Positions 15,112 to 23,504 of a stretch of DNA of 64,000 nucleotides are shown one piece after another. The DNA comes from Nannocystis bainbridge (GTDB lineage Bacteria > Myxococcota_A > Polyangia > Nannocystales > Nannocystaceae). Made by a program: the position numbers and the translations under genes. The first letter of the stretch is position 1; every line of letters begins with the position of its first letter. The stretch is taken from positions 248,001 to 312,000 of the forward strand of contig NZ_JAQNDL010000003.1 in NCBI RefSeq assembly GCF_028368995.1. Reading direction: 5' to 3'. The notes under the pieces were generated by a model that did no database searches, was not told the origin of the DNA, and saw only the letters and a program-made list of their open reading frames with translations.

Positions 15112-18072
15112 TCACTTCATCGCATCCGCCACCACCTCGATCGTCGCGCCGCGCCCGAGCCCCAGCTTCACCGCCGTCCCTGCCGGTACTGCTGACATTT
15201 CCTGGAACAGATATCCATTCGCCCCTGTCACGTCCTGCCCATCGACGCTCACGATCTCGTCGCCGATCTGCAGCCCTGCGCGCATCGCCGGCCCGCCCGG
15301 GCGCACCGACCCCACGATCAGCTTCGCCTCGCCCGGCTCCGTCCCCGGGGCAGAGGGCTGCACCCGCAGCCCCAGGTCTCCCGGCGCCTCGTTCTCCGAG
15401 CGGCGCTTCTTGGCGATCCGCAGCGGCGGCAGCTCGACCGACGTAGCTCCTGTCGTCGGCAACTCGAGCGCGATCGACGACCAGCCGTACCCGTTCTCGA
15501 CCCAATCTTTCGGCAGCACCATCGCGTCGACCGGGCCGGCCGCCACCTTCTCGACCTCGAAGCGGCCCTCCGCGTCCGAAGTCTGCCCGCGCGGCGTTTG
15601 GTCGTACGGCGTGAACATCTGCACCTGCCCGCGCGCGCGGATCCGGACCTCCATCCCCGGCACCGGCTGGCTCGACGCGGCGTCGATCACTCGCCCGCGC
15701 ACTGTCAAGAGTGGCAGCAGCTCGATCTGCACCTCCGCCCGGCCGCCCTCGCCCACGCTCGTCTTGGCCGAGCTCGAGCCCTCGGCCGCCTCCACGATCA
15801 CCCTGTAGTCGCCGCGCGGCACCTCCGGGAAGCGAAACACACCACCTGTCCGAAAGAACCTGTCACTGCTGCGCCAGCCCGTGCTCGGCTCGTGCAGCGA
15901 CACCTCGAATTTCTCCGGCGCGCCCCCGCCCTGGATCCGCACCGTCCCGGCGATCGACCCAGCGTCCGCGATCTTGATCTCCACCTCGTTCCCGGTCGCC
16001 ACGTGCTCGACCGAGCCCTCGCCGCCGCCGCGCCGCTGGGCCACCAGCGTGTACTTCCCGTCGCTCAGCCCCGACAGCTCGAAGCGGCCGTCCTGGTCGG
16101 TCAGCTTGCGCGTCTCGGCCCCGAAGAACGACCACCGCGAATCGCGGAGCGCGTCGCCCATCCCTGCCGCCGGGCTGTCGCTCTCGCGCGTCGCCTCGAC
16201 GAACGCGTCCGACAGCGGCCCGCCGGCGGAGTCGACCACGCGCCCGCCGATCCGCCCGTGCTGCGACTCCACCACCAACTGCACCTCGCGCACCTCGCCG
16301 GTCGCGATCGTCACCGCCGTCCCTTGCACATCGTCGTCGGTGGTCCCCGGCGCCTGCAGCGGCACCCAGCCCTGGACCGCCTGCACCCGATACGAGCCCG
16401 CCGGCACCTGCTTCAGGCGGAAGCTGCCGTCGTCGAGCGTGCGCGTCGTCGGCAGCTCCTGCTGCTCCCCGCGCAGCGTCACCTCGACGCCCTTCACTGC
16501 CAGCCCCTCGCTGTCCTTCACCGTCCCGCGCAGCTCGCCCGTCGCCGGCAGCGTCAGCAAGATGTCCTCGAGGTCCTGTCCCGCAGGCAGCTCGACCTCC
16601 AGCGGCGGCTCCGGGCGCGGGTGCTCGTTCGACGACGCGCTCACGCGATAGCGGCCCGGCAGCAGCCCGAGCAGCTCGAAGCGGCCATCGTCCGCCGTGC
16701 GCTCCGACCACGCCCGCGTCGCCTGGGCCCGCGGCGCCGACGGATCGGGCTGCGGCTCGGCGCCGACGTGGAGCCCGCGCGCACCTGTCCCTCCGGACAG
16801 CACCACCCGACCGCGGATCGCCTGGCCCGGCTGCACCTGCCAGCGCAGCCCGCGGATCGCCGCGTCGACCACCGCCACCGGCGCGTACGTCGGCTCCGCC
16901 ACGTACGTGTCGCACTCGACCTGCGGCTCGTACGACCCCGGAAGGACCCCGCGGATCCGCACCAGCCCATCGGCCTCGACCTCGCCCGCGCGCGACCCGA
17001 CCGCCGTGTCGGTGATGCGCACCCACCCTTGCTCGCATGATTCGCCGCCCGCGACCGTGACTGTCCCTTCGACCAGGTACGCCGGATGCGCCCGGATCAC
17101 GATCGGCTCCGAAGTCTCACCCAGCCCCAGCACCGCGCTCTCGGCTCCTACCCCATAGGCCTCGTCGTGGAATGCCTCGAGTCGGTACGCCCCCGGCTTC
17201 AAGCCCTCGATGCGGAAATTGCCGTTCGTATCGCTGATCGCCTCCGCGGAGCTCTCCATGGGTTTCACCGCGAGCACGCTCGCGCCCGCCACCGGCGCCC
17301 CGTCCTCCGCTCGCACCACGCGACCGACCAGCACCGACTCCGGCGTCAACGCGATCTCGAACGTCATCCCTGGCGCCACGCCCATCATCCAGCCGCGCGC
17401 GTAGCCATCGGCGTGCGCCTCGAGGTACGCCTCGCCCGGCGCCACCCACAGCGTGAACCGCCCGTCCGCCCCCGTACGCCCGTGGGCGAAGCCCGACGAC
17501 ACCTGTGCCCCCTCGAGCTCGCCGCCGCTGAGGTCGCGCACCACTCCCTTGAGCTCGACCCCGCCGGCCAATAGCACCACATCGACCTCGCGCGTCTCCT
17601 GCCCCGCGCGCAGCGTCACCAGCGTGCGCGCGCGCTGGCCAGGACCCGCACGATACTGCCCCGGCACATGCCCCGCCGCGCTCGCGTGGACGAATTGTGG
17701 CACCGGCAACAACCCCTCGACGCGATAGCTGCCGTCGCCCGCGCTCGTCGTACACGTGCGATTCGCCTGCTCCTTGCTGTCGAGCCCCGACGCCGAGCTA
17801 CCCACACAAACCGTCGCCCCGCCGATCCCACGACCGTCCGCCTCGCGCACGCGGCCCGAGATCGCCGCCCGGTCCACCAGACGCAGATCGAGCCGCCCCG
17901 GCCCCGCCCCGTCGACGCGCGGACCGTTTGCAAACACCGGCCCACCGCCGTCCGGCGCCTCCTCCGGTCCCGCGACCTCTTCGCGGCCCCGCACCGTCCA
18001 CCACCACCCCAGGAGCAGCGCGATCACCCCGATCGCAGCCGCAGTCACGAACTTCCGTGTCGTTTGGGTCAT
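15112..18072 (-). CDS. Membrane-anchored protein with repeated carboxypeptidase-regulatory domains and a C-terminal PDZ domain
   Basis: 986 residues from ATG 18072-18070. One N-terminal helix (about 9-24, GVIALLLGWWW) anchors it, with the rest outside. From about residue 60 to 880 there is a string of Ig-like carboxypeptidase-regulatory repeats, recognised by the recurring pattern GxV.D..G.P..GA.V followed by T..DG.F.l.gL.pG.Y.l (for example SDTNGNFRIEGLKPGAYRLE and TADDGRFELLGLLPGRYRVS). The last 70 residues form a PDZ domain (VGSVRPGGPAMRAGLQIGDE, then IVSVDGQDV). Such proteins are usually cell-envelope adhesins or scaffolds. The gene precedes the membrane-tethered sigma factor by 163 bases on the same strand. 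A 14-bp repeat unit (CATGTCTGAAAGGT) covers the start codon. Confidence 0.85.
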   Translation of the reverse strand: MTQTTRKFVTAAAIGVIALLLGWWWTVRGREEVAGPEEAPDGGGPVFANGPRVDGAGPGRLDLRLVDRAAISGRVREADGRGIGGATVCVGSSASGLDSKEQANRTCTTSAGDGSYRVEGLLPVPQFVHASAAGHVPGQYRAGPGQRARTLVTLRAGQETREVDVVLLAGGVELKGVVRDLSGGELEGAQVSSGFAHGRTGADGRFTLWVAPGEAYLEAHADGYARGWMMGVAPGMTFEIALTPESVLVGRVVRAEDGAPVAGASVLAVKPMESSAEAISDTNGNFRIEGLKPGAYRLEAFHDEAYGVGAESAVLGLGETSEPIVIRAHPAYLVEGTVTVAGGESCEQGWVRITDTAVGSRAGEVEADGLVRIRGVLPGSYEPQVECDTYVAEPTYAPVAVVDAAIRGLRWQVQPGQAIRGRVVLSGGTGARGLHVGAEPQPDPSAPRAQATRAWSERTADDGRFELLGLLPGRYRVSASSNEHPRPEPPLEVELPAGQDLEDILLTLPATGELRGTVKDSEGLAVKGVEVTLRGEQQELPTTRTLDDGSFRLKQVPAGSYRVQAVQGWVPLQAPGTTDDDVQGTAVTIATGEVREVQLVVESQHGRIGGRVVDSAGGPLSDAFVEATRESDSPAAGMGDALRDSRWSFFGAETRKLTDQDGRFELSGLSDGKYTLVAQRRGGGEGSVEHVATGNEVEIKIADAGSIAGTVRIQGGGAPEKFEVSLHEPSTGWRSSDRFFRTGGVFRFPEVPRGDYRVIVEAAEGSSSAKTSVGEGGRAEVQIELLPLLTVRGRVIDAASSQPVPGMEVRIRARGQVQMFTPYDQTPRGQTSDAEGRFEVEKVAAGPVDAMVLPKDWVENGYGWSSIALELPTTGATSVELPPLRIAKKRRSENEAPGDLGLRVQPSAPGTEPGEAKLIVGSVRPGGPAMRAGLQIGDEIVSVDGQDVTGANGYLFQEMSAVPAGTAVKLGLGRGATIEVVADAMK

Positions 18073-18548
18073 GTCTGAAAGGTCCTGTCGCAGCCGCCTT
18101 GCACATTTGTCCAGCCCTGGCGTGCCGCAGCACCGCGACCGTATCACGGACTTCATCGCCTGGCTCGCGCACCACGCAGCGCCGCGGTGCGGCCTTCACG
18201 CCTGTCGGCCCCATTCGCCGCTCTCCGCTGCGGCGCAGTCCTCGATCCTCGTCCGCGAGACGGGCAACCGTGCGGCCAATCGACAGACCCGGCATCCGAT
18301 GCCAATGACATCGCGGCCTGACGCGTCACTCCTTCGCACGCATCGCCGAGCATTTTCGCCCGAGCCGTTCGTCCGGCGCTGTATTCGCGGGTAGGCAAGC
18401 GGACAGGAAGCTCATCCGTCGTCCCGCTCGGAACGCCGCTCCCGAGCCGACCGAATCCGCCCGCCGCGAAAATGGATTGATCACCTCGGCGAGGCGGCGC
18501 AAACTAGGCCCAGGCTGGAGCTCTCGTTATCGTGGGGGATGGGCGGCC
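18073..18548. other. 476-base divergent promoter region
   Basis: This gap separates the minus-strand PDZ gene from the plus-strand kinase operon and must hold both promoters. Next to 18070 are two 14-base-step units (CATGTCTGAAAGGT, then CCTGTCGCAGCC). No confident -35/-10 pair or operator stands out, and the G+C-rich open frames here do not resemble genes. Confidence 0.4.
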
Positions 18549-19991
18549 ATGAGTGAAGACATCGATATCCTGCGTCTGCGCGGAACCACATTAAAGGGCA
18601 CGTATGCCCTCGATCGCGCGGTCGCAAGAGGCGGCTTCGGCGTCGTCTATCGCGGCCGCCACCTCTCGCTGCACAAAGAAATCGCCGTCAAGGTGTTCTG
18701 CCCGCTGGCCACTCCCGAGGCCTCCATCGAGCAGGAGGCCATCTCGCACTTCTTCCAGGAGATCAAGATCCTCTCCGCGCTCGAGCACCCGGCGATCGTG
18801 CGACCCTACGACTGCGGGACGATCAGCCTGCCCGAGCGCGGAAACGTGCCGTGGATGGCGCTCGAATGGATCGAGGGCCGCACGCTGGCGGAGCTGTTGC
18901 GCCAAAGCCCGCGCGTCGAGTGGTCCCCGCGCGACGCGCTCGAGCTGTTGAGGCCGGTGATCGAGGCGCTCGCCGAGGCCCACGCCCACGGCATCGCCCA
19001 CCGGGACGTCGCGCCCAACAACATCATCGTGTCTGAATCCGCCCACGGTCGGCGTATTCGTCTGATCGACTTCGGCATCGCCTGTATTCGCCCCGCCTAC
19101 GAGGAGCCCGCGGCGCCGGAGGACGCGCCCACCGGCTCGGTCCTGATCGCCCACTCACCGAAGTACCCCGCCCCCGAGCAATTGCTGCAGCACCGCACGG
19201 GCACCTTCACCGATGTCCACGCGCTCGGGCTCATCCTCTATCACCTGCTCACCGGATACCTGCCCTACCCCAATTCGGCCAGCGACGCGGAGCACGGCGC
19301 CTGCGCCTTGCGAAGGCCGACCCCTGGGCTCGTCGGGCTCGACGTCGGCGCCTGGGAGCCGGTGCTCTCGCGCGCCGTCGCCATCAATCCGCGCGACCGC
19401 TACGCCACCGCCCGCGAGCTGCTGGAAGCGCTCGAGCAGTCGCTCGCCGCCGCCGTGCCCGCGCACGACGAATTCGAGGTGGCCCTGCCCGAGAACTGGC
19501 GCGTGGTCGAGGTGACGCCGTCGACGGTCCCGATCCTGCTCAACACCCCGGAGTTCACGGTGATCTTGCATCCTGTCGCCCTGAGCGCCGGCGAGCTGCG
19601 CCACGGGTTCGAGGTCCCGATCAACGCCGGCCTGTCGTGCAAGCTCGTGCTGCAGCGCTACGCCGAGGTCTCGCTCGCGCTGACGGTCGTCGGCCACCCG
19701 GGCGAGCGGCCCGGGCTCTACTCGAACCCCAACGGGGTCGGCTCGCGCCTCACGCGGGCGATGCTCGACCCGGGCGCCGAGAAGCTCGTCTATTGCGGTC
19801 AGCGGGACTTCGGCCTGCGCGAGGTCATCTGCTACGCCACCCAGGCCAAGCTCGGCGAGCGGCTCTCGATCGACGTCACCCGCCTGAACCTCACCGTCTG
19901 CTTCGCCACGCCGGTGCGTGACTTCATCGTCCTGCAAGTCGACGAACCGGAGCTGGCCCGCGCCCACCTCGCATGTATCGGTATCACCTGA
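18549..19991 (+). CDS. Ser/Thr protein kinase, first gene of a three-kinase operon
   Basis: 480 residues from ATG 18549; an in-frame ATG-like codon at 18477 adds only an Arg-rich leader. The kinase domain fills about residues 20-300: glycine loop VARGGFGVVYRG, catalytic lysine in IAVKVF, catalytic loop HRDVAPNN, metal motif LIDFGIAC and APE motif KYPAPEQLL. All key residues are present, so it should be active. The C-terminal 170 residues have no transmembrane helix and no domain I recognise. Only 15 bases separate it from the next kinase-fold gene, so the three genes 18549-23495 are likely one operon. It resembles the Hanks-type kinases common in myxobacteria. Confidence 0.9.
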   Translation: MSEDIDILRLRGTTLKGTYALDRAVARGGFGVVYRGRHLSLHKEIAVKVFCPLATPEASIEQEAISHFFQEIKILSALEHPAIVRPYDCGTISLPERGNVPWMALEWIEGRTLAELLRQSPRVEWSPRDALELLRPVIEALAEAHAHGIAHRDVAPNNIIVSESAHGRRIRLIDFGIACIRPAYEEPAAPEDAPTGSVLIAHSPKYPAPEQLLQHRTGTFTDVHALGLILYHLLTGYLPYPNSASDAEHGACALRRPTPGLVGLDVGAWEPVLSRAVAINPRDRYATARELLEALEQSLAAAVPAHDEFEVALPENWRVVEVTPSTVPILLNTPEFTVILHPVALSAGELRHGFEVPINAGLSCKLVLQRYAEVSLALTVVGHPGERPGLYSNPNGVGSRLTRAMLDPGAEKLVYCGQRDFGLREVICYATQAKLGERLSIDVTRLNLTVCFATPVRDFIVLQVDEPELARAHLACIGIT

Positions 19992-20006
19992 GAGATCGAC
20001 GACAAC

Positions 20007-21773
20007 ATGGCACAACCGACAGACACCTCCGTGGCGAGGGCCGCCGCGTCCGCGCAAGCGGCCCTCCCTCCCGAGGCCGCGATCAGCCGCGAGACGGTCG
20101 ACTCGCAGCTGCGTTACGCCTTTCGCATGACCCGCAACCGCGGCGGGCTATGGGTCCCCGTGGAGCTCGGTCAGGGCAAGTTCGCCCGCGTGCTGTGTGG
20201 CCAGCAGCAGATCGGCAATCAGCCGGCCCGCAGCGTGGCGATCAAGATCTTGCACAGCCACGCGACGCTGGCCCACGAGCGCCTGTTCTCCACCGAGATC
20301 GCGCACCTGCGCAAGCTGAGCGACGCCGACAACGTCAACGTCCTGCACATCCTCGACGTCCTGCAGCTGCGCCCGCTGGTGCTGTGCGGCTGCGGCAAGG
20401 TCTATCACCCGCGCTGCCCCAATTGCGGGCAGGAGCTGCTGACCCGCGTCGACCTCGACGCGCACCCCGGCCTGCAGTGCAACGCCTGCAAGTACGTGCT
20501 GCCGGCCAATCGCGTCATGGACCGCGTCCAGGAGCTGTCGTCGGCGACCGCCCGCACCTGCTGCCAGGACAAGGCGGTCGAGGGCCGCGGCACGATCATC
20601 AACTTCGTCCACCGCGACGTGATCGTGATGGAGCACCTGACCCTCGGCCTCAAGGACTTCGCCCGCCGCCGCCGCGAAGAGGTGATGGACCAGTGGAAGA
20701 AGAAGGGCGGCGAGACGACCGCCCTGGCCCTGGCCTCGAAGTCCGGCTGGATCGAGCGCATCGGCGCCCTGCTGCCGAAAAAATGGCTGCAGCGCCGCAC
20801 GTCCGAGCTGTTCGAAAAGGCGTTGCTGCTCGAGAAGGTCCTGGCCGTCGTGCAGCTCGTCGAGGGCGTGGCGTGGCTGCACGGCGAGAAGCGCATCATC
20901 CACAAGGACCTCGCGGCCGACAACATCATGGTCCGCTTCTCGGGCATTCGTAACAGCAAGTCCAACTGGCGCGGCGAGCATCGCCCGGAGATGAACGTCA
21001 GCGACATCCTCAACGACCTCACCGGCTACCCCACGTTTCGCACCCTCCTGATCGACTTCGGCCTCGCCGACGAGGCGACGCCCACGCGCTCGTGGTACGA
21101 CGACGACGAGGCCACCGGCCAGAACAAGGGCCCGTTCCTGTCGCCCGAGGCCAAGAACCGGCGCCAGGACGTCGGCCTCGATCAACCGCTCGCCTTCTCG
21201 GCGGAGGACAAGACCTTCGTCATCCCGCCGGAGATGCGCGGCCTGTCGCTGCCGCTCATGCCCGGCGATCTCATCAGCCACTCGCTCGACGAGGAGCACG
21301 TGCACGACCTCAAGATCGAGGCCGTGCTGGACAACGGCAAGGTCGCCAAGTACACCGGCGTCGCCCCCGAGGTCCAGGACTATCGCCGATGCATCGTCGA
21401 ACGGCCCCTGCTCGAACCCCACGACATCTTCGCCCTCGGCGCCCTGTTCTACTTCCTGCTGTCCGAGGACATGACCCGCATGGAGCCGCTGCACGCGCTG
21501 GTCTACACCGCGCAGGAGAAGCGCCGCCCCATCGACATCGGCGCCCTGCGCGGCCTCGACCTCTACCCCGGCGTGCGCAAGGCGATCCGCTCCGCCTTCT
21601 GGCAGGACGAGCTTATCGTCATCATCCTGCGCGCAATGACCCGCGGCCTGCCCGGCAGCTACGCCAAGACCCGCATCGACCGCGGCTGCGAACCAGCGCA
21701 GCGGTTCCTGCTCGAGATCAAGCGCCTTCACCACAAGATCCAGCGCGACATCGTCTCGACGTTCTGGCGGTGA
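20007..21773 (+). CDS. Ser/Thr protein kinase with an inserted zinc ribbon
   Basis: 588 residues from ATG 20007. Kinase motifs are spread out by insertions: glycine loop VELGQGKFARVLCG, lysine in VAIKILHSHA, catalytic loop HKDLAADN (Lys replacing the usual Arg of HRD), LIDFGLAD, and a late VAPEVQDY in the APE position. Between the N-lobe strands and the hinge, at about residues 130-170, there is a rubredoxin-like cysteine set (CGCGK, CPNCG, CNACK) that should bind zinc. Another unusual insertion, rich in Lys/Arg, precedes the catalytic loop. It is much longer than a plain kinase domain of about 270 residues. The gene starts 15 bases after the first kinase and ends 6 bases before the pseudokinase. 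Confidence 0.85.
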   Translation: MAQPTDTSVARAAASAQAALPPEAAISRETVDSQLRYAFRMTRNRGGLWVPVELGQGKFARVLCGQQQIGNQPARSVAIKILHSHATLAHERLFSTEIAHLRKLSDADNVNVLHILDVLQLRPLVLCGCGKVYHPRCPNCGQELLTRVDLDAHPGLQCNACKYVLPANRVMDRVQELSSATARTCCQDKAVEGRGTIINFVHRDVIVMEHLTLGLKDFARRRREEVMDQWKKKGGETTALALASKSGWIERIGALLPKKWLQRRTSELFEKALLLEKVLAVVQLVEGVAWLHGEKRIIHKDLAADNIMVRFSGIRNSKSNWRGEHRPEMNVSDILNDLTGYPTFRTLLIDFGLADEATPTRSWYDDDEATGQNKGPFLSPEAKNRRQDVGLDQPLAFSAEDKTFVIPPEMRGLSLPLMPGDLISHSLDEEHVHDLKIEAVLDNGKVAKYTGVAPEVQDYRRCIVERPLLEPHDIFALGALFYFLLSEDMTRMEPLHALVYTAQEKRRPIDIGALRGLDLYPGVRKAIRSAFWQDELIVIILRAMTRGLPGSYAKTRIDRGCEPAQRFLLEIKRLHHKIQRDIVSTFWR

Positions 21774-21779
21774 ACAAGG

Positions 21780-23495
21780 ATGCCTGAGCTGTTCCCGCCG
21801 CCCCTCGGCACCGTCATCGCCGGCCGCTTCGAGCTGCTGGCCCCCCTCCGCGGCGACGCTGCGGTGTTGACATTCCTCGTCAAGGACTCCCAGACCGGCA
21901 AGCGCCGCGCGCTGACGCTGTTCGACCCCGCCCTCGCCACGGCGACGGTCTGGGCTGAATACCACCGCCTGTGGGCCGCCGCGGGGGAGGCCAAAACTTC
22001 GGGTCTGACGCTCCCGCCGCAGGTCCCCGCGACCTCGCCCGAGCCGCCGCACGTCGTCGACGATCCTCCCGCCCATCGCGGCCTCGATCGCCTGCGCACG
22101 CAGGAGGGACGAATCCCCTGGCAACGCGCGCTGACCCTCGGCGAGCGGATCGCCGCCGTCCTGCACGATGCATTCGAAAGGACCGGCGCCGTCCACCGCG
22201 CGCTCACGCCGTCGCGCTGCACCGTCGGCGAGGGCGATACGGTCGAGGTGCTCGACTTCGGGTTCGCGGAGATCGAGCTCGCCGGCGAACAGCCCGAACA
22301 GGTCGAGTACCGCGCCCCGGAGCAGGCGAATCACAAGGGCGACTCACGCAGCGACGTGTTCTCCCTCGCCGCCATTGTTTACGAGCTGATTTGCGGTACC
22401 TGCCCCTCGGCCTCGCCGCCGCTGCTGAGCTCACTCGCCTATGTGCCTCCGGCCGTCGAGCGCCTGCTCGACAGGGCGCTCGCTGCCGATCCCGAGCAAC
22501 GCCCCGCCGACCTCGCCACCATGCGAGCCGCCCTGCGCGAAGCGCTGGGCCTCCCTGCATTGTCGGTGAGCAGGCCAGCGACTCCTGCGAGTCCGCCGCC
22601 GACAGCCTCGCCGGCGGGGGCCAACGATTCACGCCTCGAGTCGCCGTCCACCCACCGACCCGAGCCCCAGCCAGTCACCCCGAGCCCCAAGCCCTCTCCC
22701 GTGCCTGTGTCGCGTCCGCTCGCGAATCGGGCCGCGCCGCACAAGTCGGTGCAGAGCCCGCGAGCGAACCTCTCCCGGCAACAACAAGCCACCGACGATC
22801 CACCCAACGATCGAACCGCACGACTCCCGCCGAGGCCGGCCCAGCAAGACACCACCCTGGTCCTCTCCAACAACGAGGAGGCCCCCACCGAGCGCGTGCC
22901 AATCTTCAGCGCGCGGCCCAGCCGACCGGCCGAACCTTTCGGCGAGCGAACCGAGGTCTTTCAAAAACGACTCAACCACGTACCGCCTGAGGAGCGCACC
23001 GAAAAGCTCCCCGCAAGCGCCTCAGCCCCCGATCGAACCGAGGTCCTGAGCCCCTCGCCCGCCGGACAGCCATCGCCCCTTCCCGACCGAACCGAAGTTT
23101 TGAGCCCCCGGCCTGCACGAGAATCGTCACCGCCTCCTGGCCGATCTGAACCGCGGGCCGACCCTCGTCTCGCCGCAGATCCTCGCCCGCAGCCGAGGTC
23201 GCCCATGGAGGGTGATGAAGAGAGGACTGCCGTCATGGTTCGAAACCGAGGCCCGGTCATCCAGGCCCCGCCGTCTTCGCTCGAACCAACGATCGGGGCC
23301 ATTCGCGTCCACAGGCCCAACCCGCCTCGGCAAGCTCAAGCGTCACAGGGCGACCGCCCCTCTCCGCCGAGCGCCGAGCCCTCCTCTCCCCAGATGCCGC
23401 CCTCAAACGAATTTTTGCGGACGACCCTGCTCAAGGTCAACCTCGTGCTCGTCCTCCTGCTCCTGGTCGGCCTCATCGTCTGGGCGCTGGCATGA
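21780..23495 (+). CDS. Tail-anchored pseudokinase with repeated RTEV-type motifs
   Basis: 571 residues from ATG 21780. The first 260 residues have kinase layout, but the catalytic residues are gone: the lysine strand reads RRALTLF, the HRDxxxxN loop reads HRALTPSR, and only LDFGFAE and YRAPEQ keep the C-lobe pattern. A long Pro/Ser-rich disordered region follows (about 265-535). In it, the short motif [D/E]RT-x-x-hydrophobic recurs at least six times (DRTARL, ERTEVF, ERTEKL, DRTEVL twice with a 54-base DNA period, ERTAVM). The last 25 residues form one hydrophobic helix (VNLVLVLLLLVGLIVWALA), making it a tail-anchored membrane protein facing the cytoplasm. It may be a scaffold or substrate for the two upstream kinases; this is inference. 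Confidence 0.8.
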   Translation: MPELFPPPLGTVIAGRFELLAPLRGDAAVLTFLVKDSQTGKRRALTLFDPALATATVWAEYHRLWAAAGEAKTSGLTLPPQVPATSPEPPHVVDDPPAHRGLDRLRTQEGRIPWQRALTLGERIAAVLHDAFERTGAVHRALTPSRCTVGEGDTVEVLDFGFAEIELAGEQPEQVEYRAPEQANHKGDSRSDVFSLAAIVYELICGTCPSASPPLLSSLAYVPPAVERLLDRALAADPEQRPADLATMRAALREALGLPALSVSRPATPASPPPTASPAGANDSRLESPSTHRPEPQPVTPSPKPSPVPVSRPLANRAAPHKSVQSPRANLSRQQQATDDPPNDRTARLPPRPAQQDTTLVLSNNEEAPTERVPIFSARPSRPAEPFGERTEVFQKRLNHVPPEERTEKLPASASAPDRTEVLSPSPAGQPSPLPDRTEVLSPRPARESSPPPGRSEPRADPRLAADPRPQPRSPMEGDEERTAVMVRNRGPVIQAPPSSLEPTIGAIRVHRPNPPRQAQASQGDRPSPPSAEPSSPQMPPSNEFLRTTLLKVNLVLVLLLLVGLIVWALA

Positions 23496-23504
23496 CCGTC
23501 GAGG

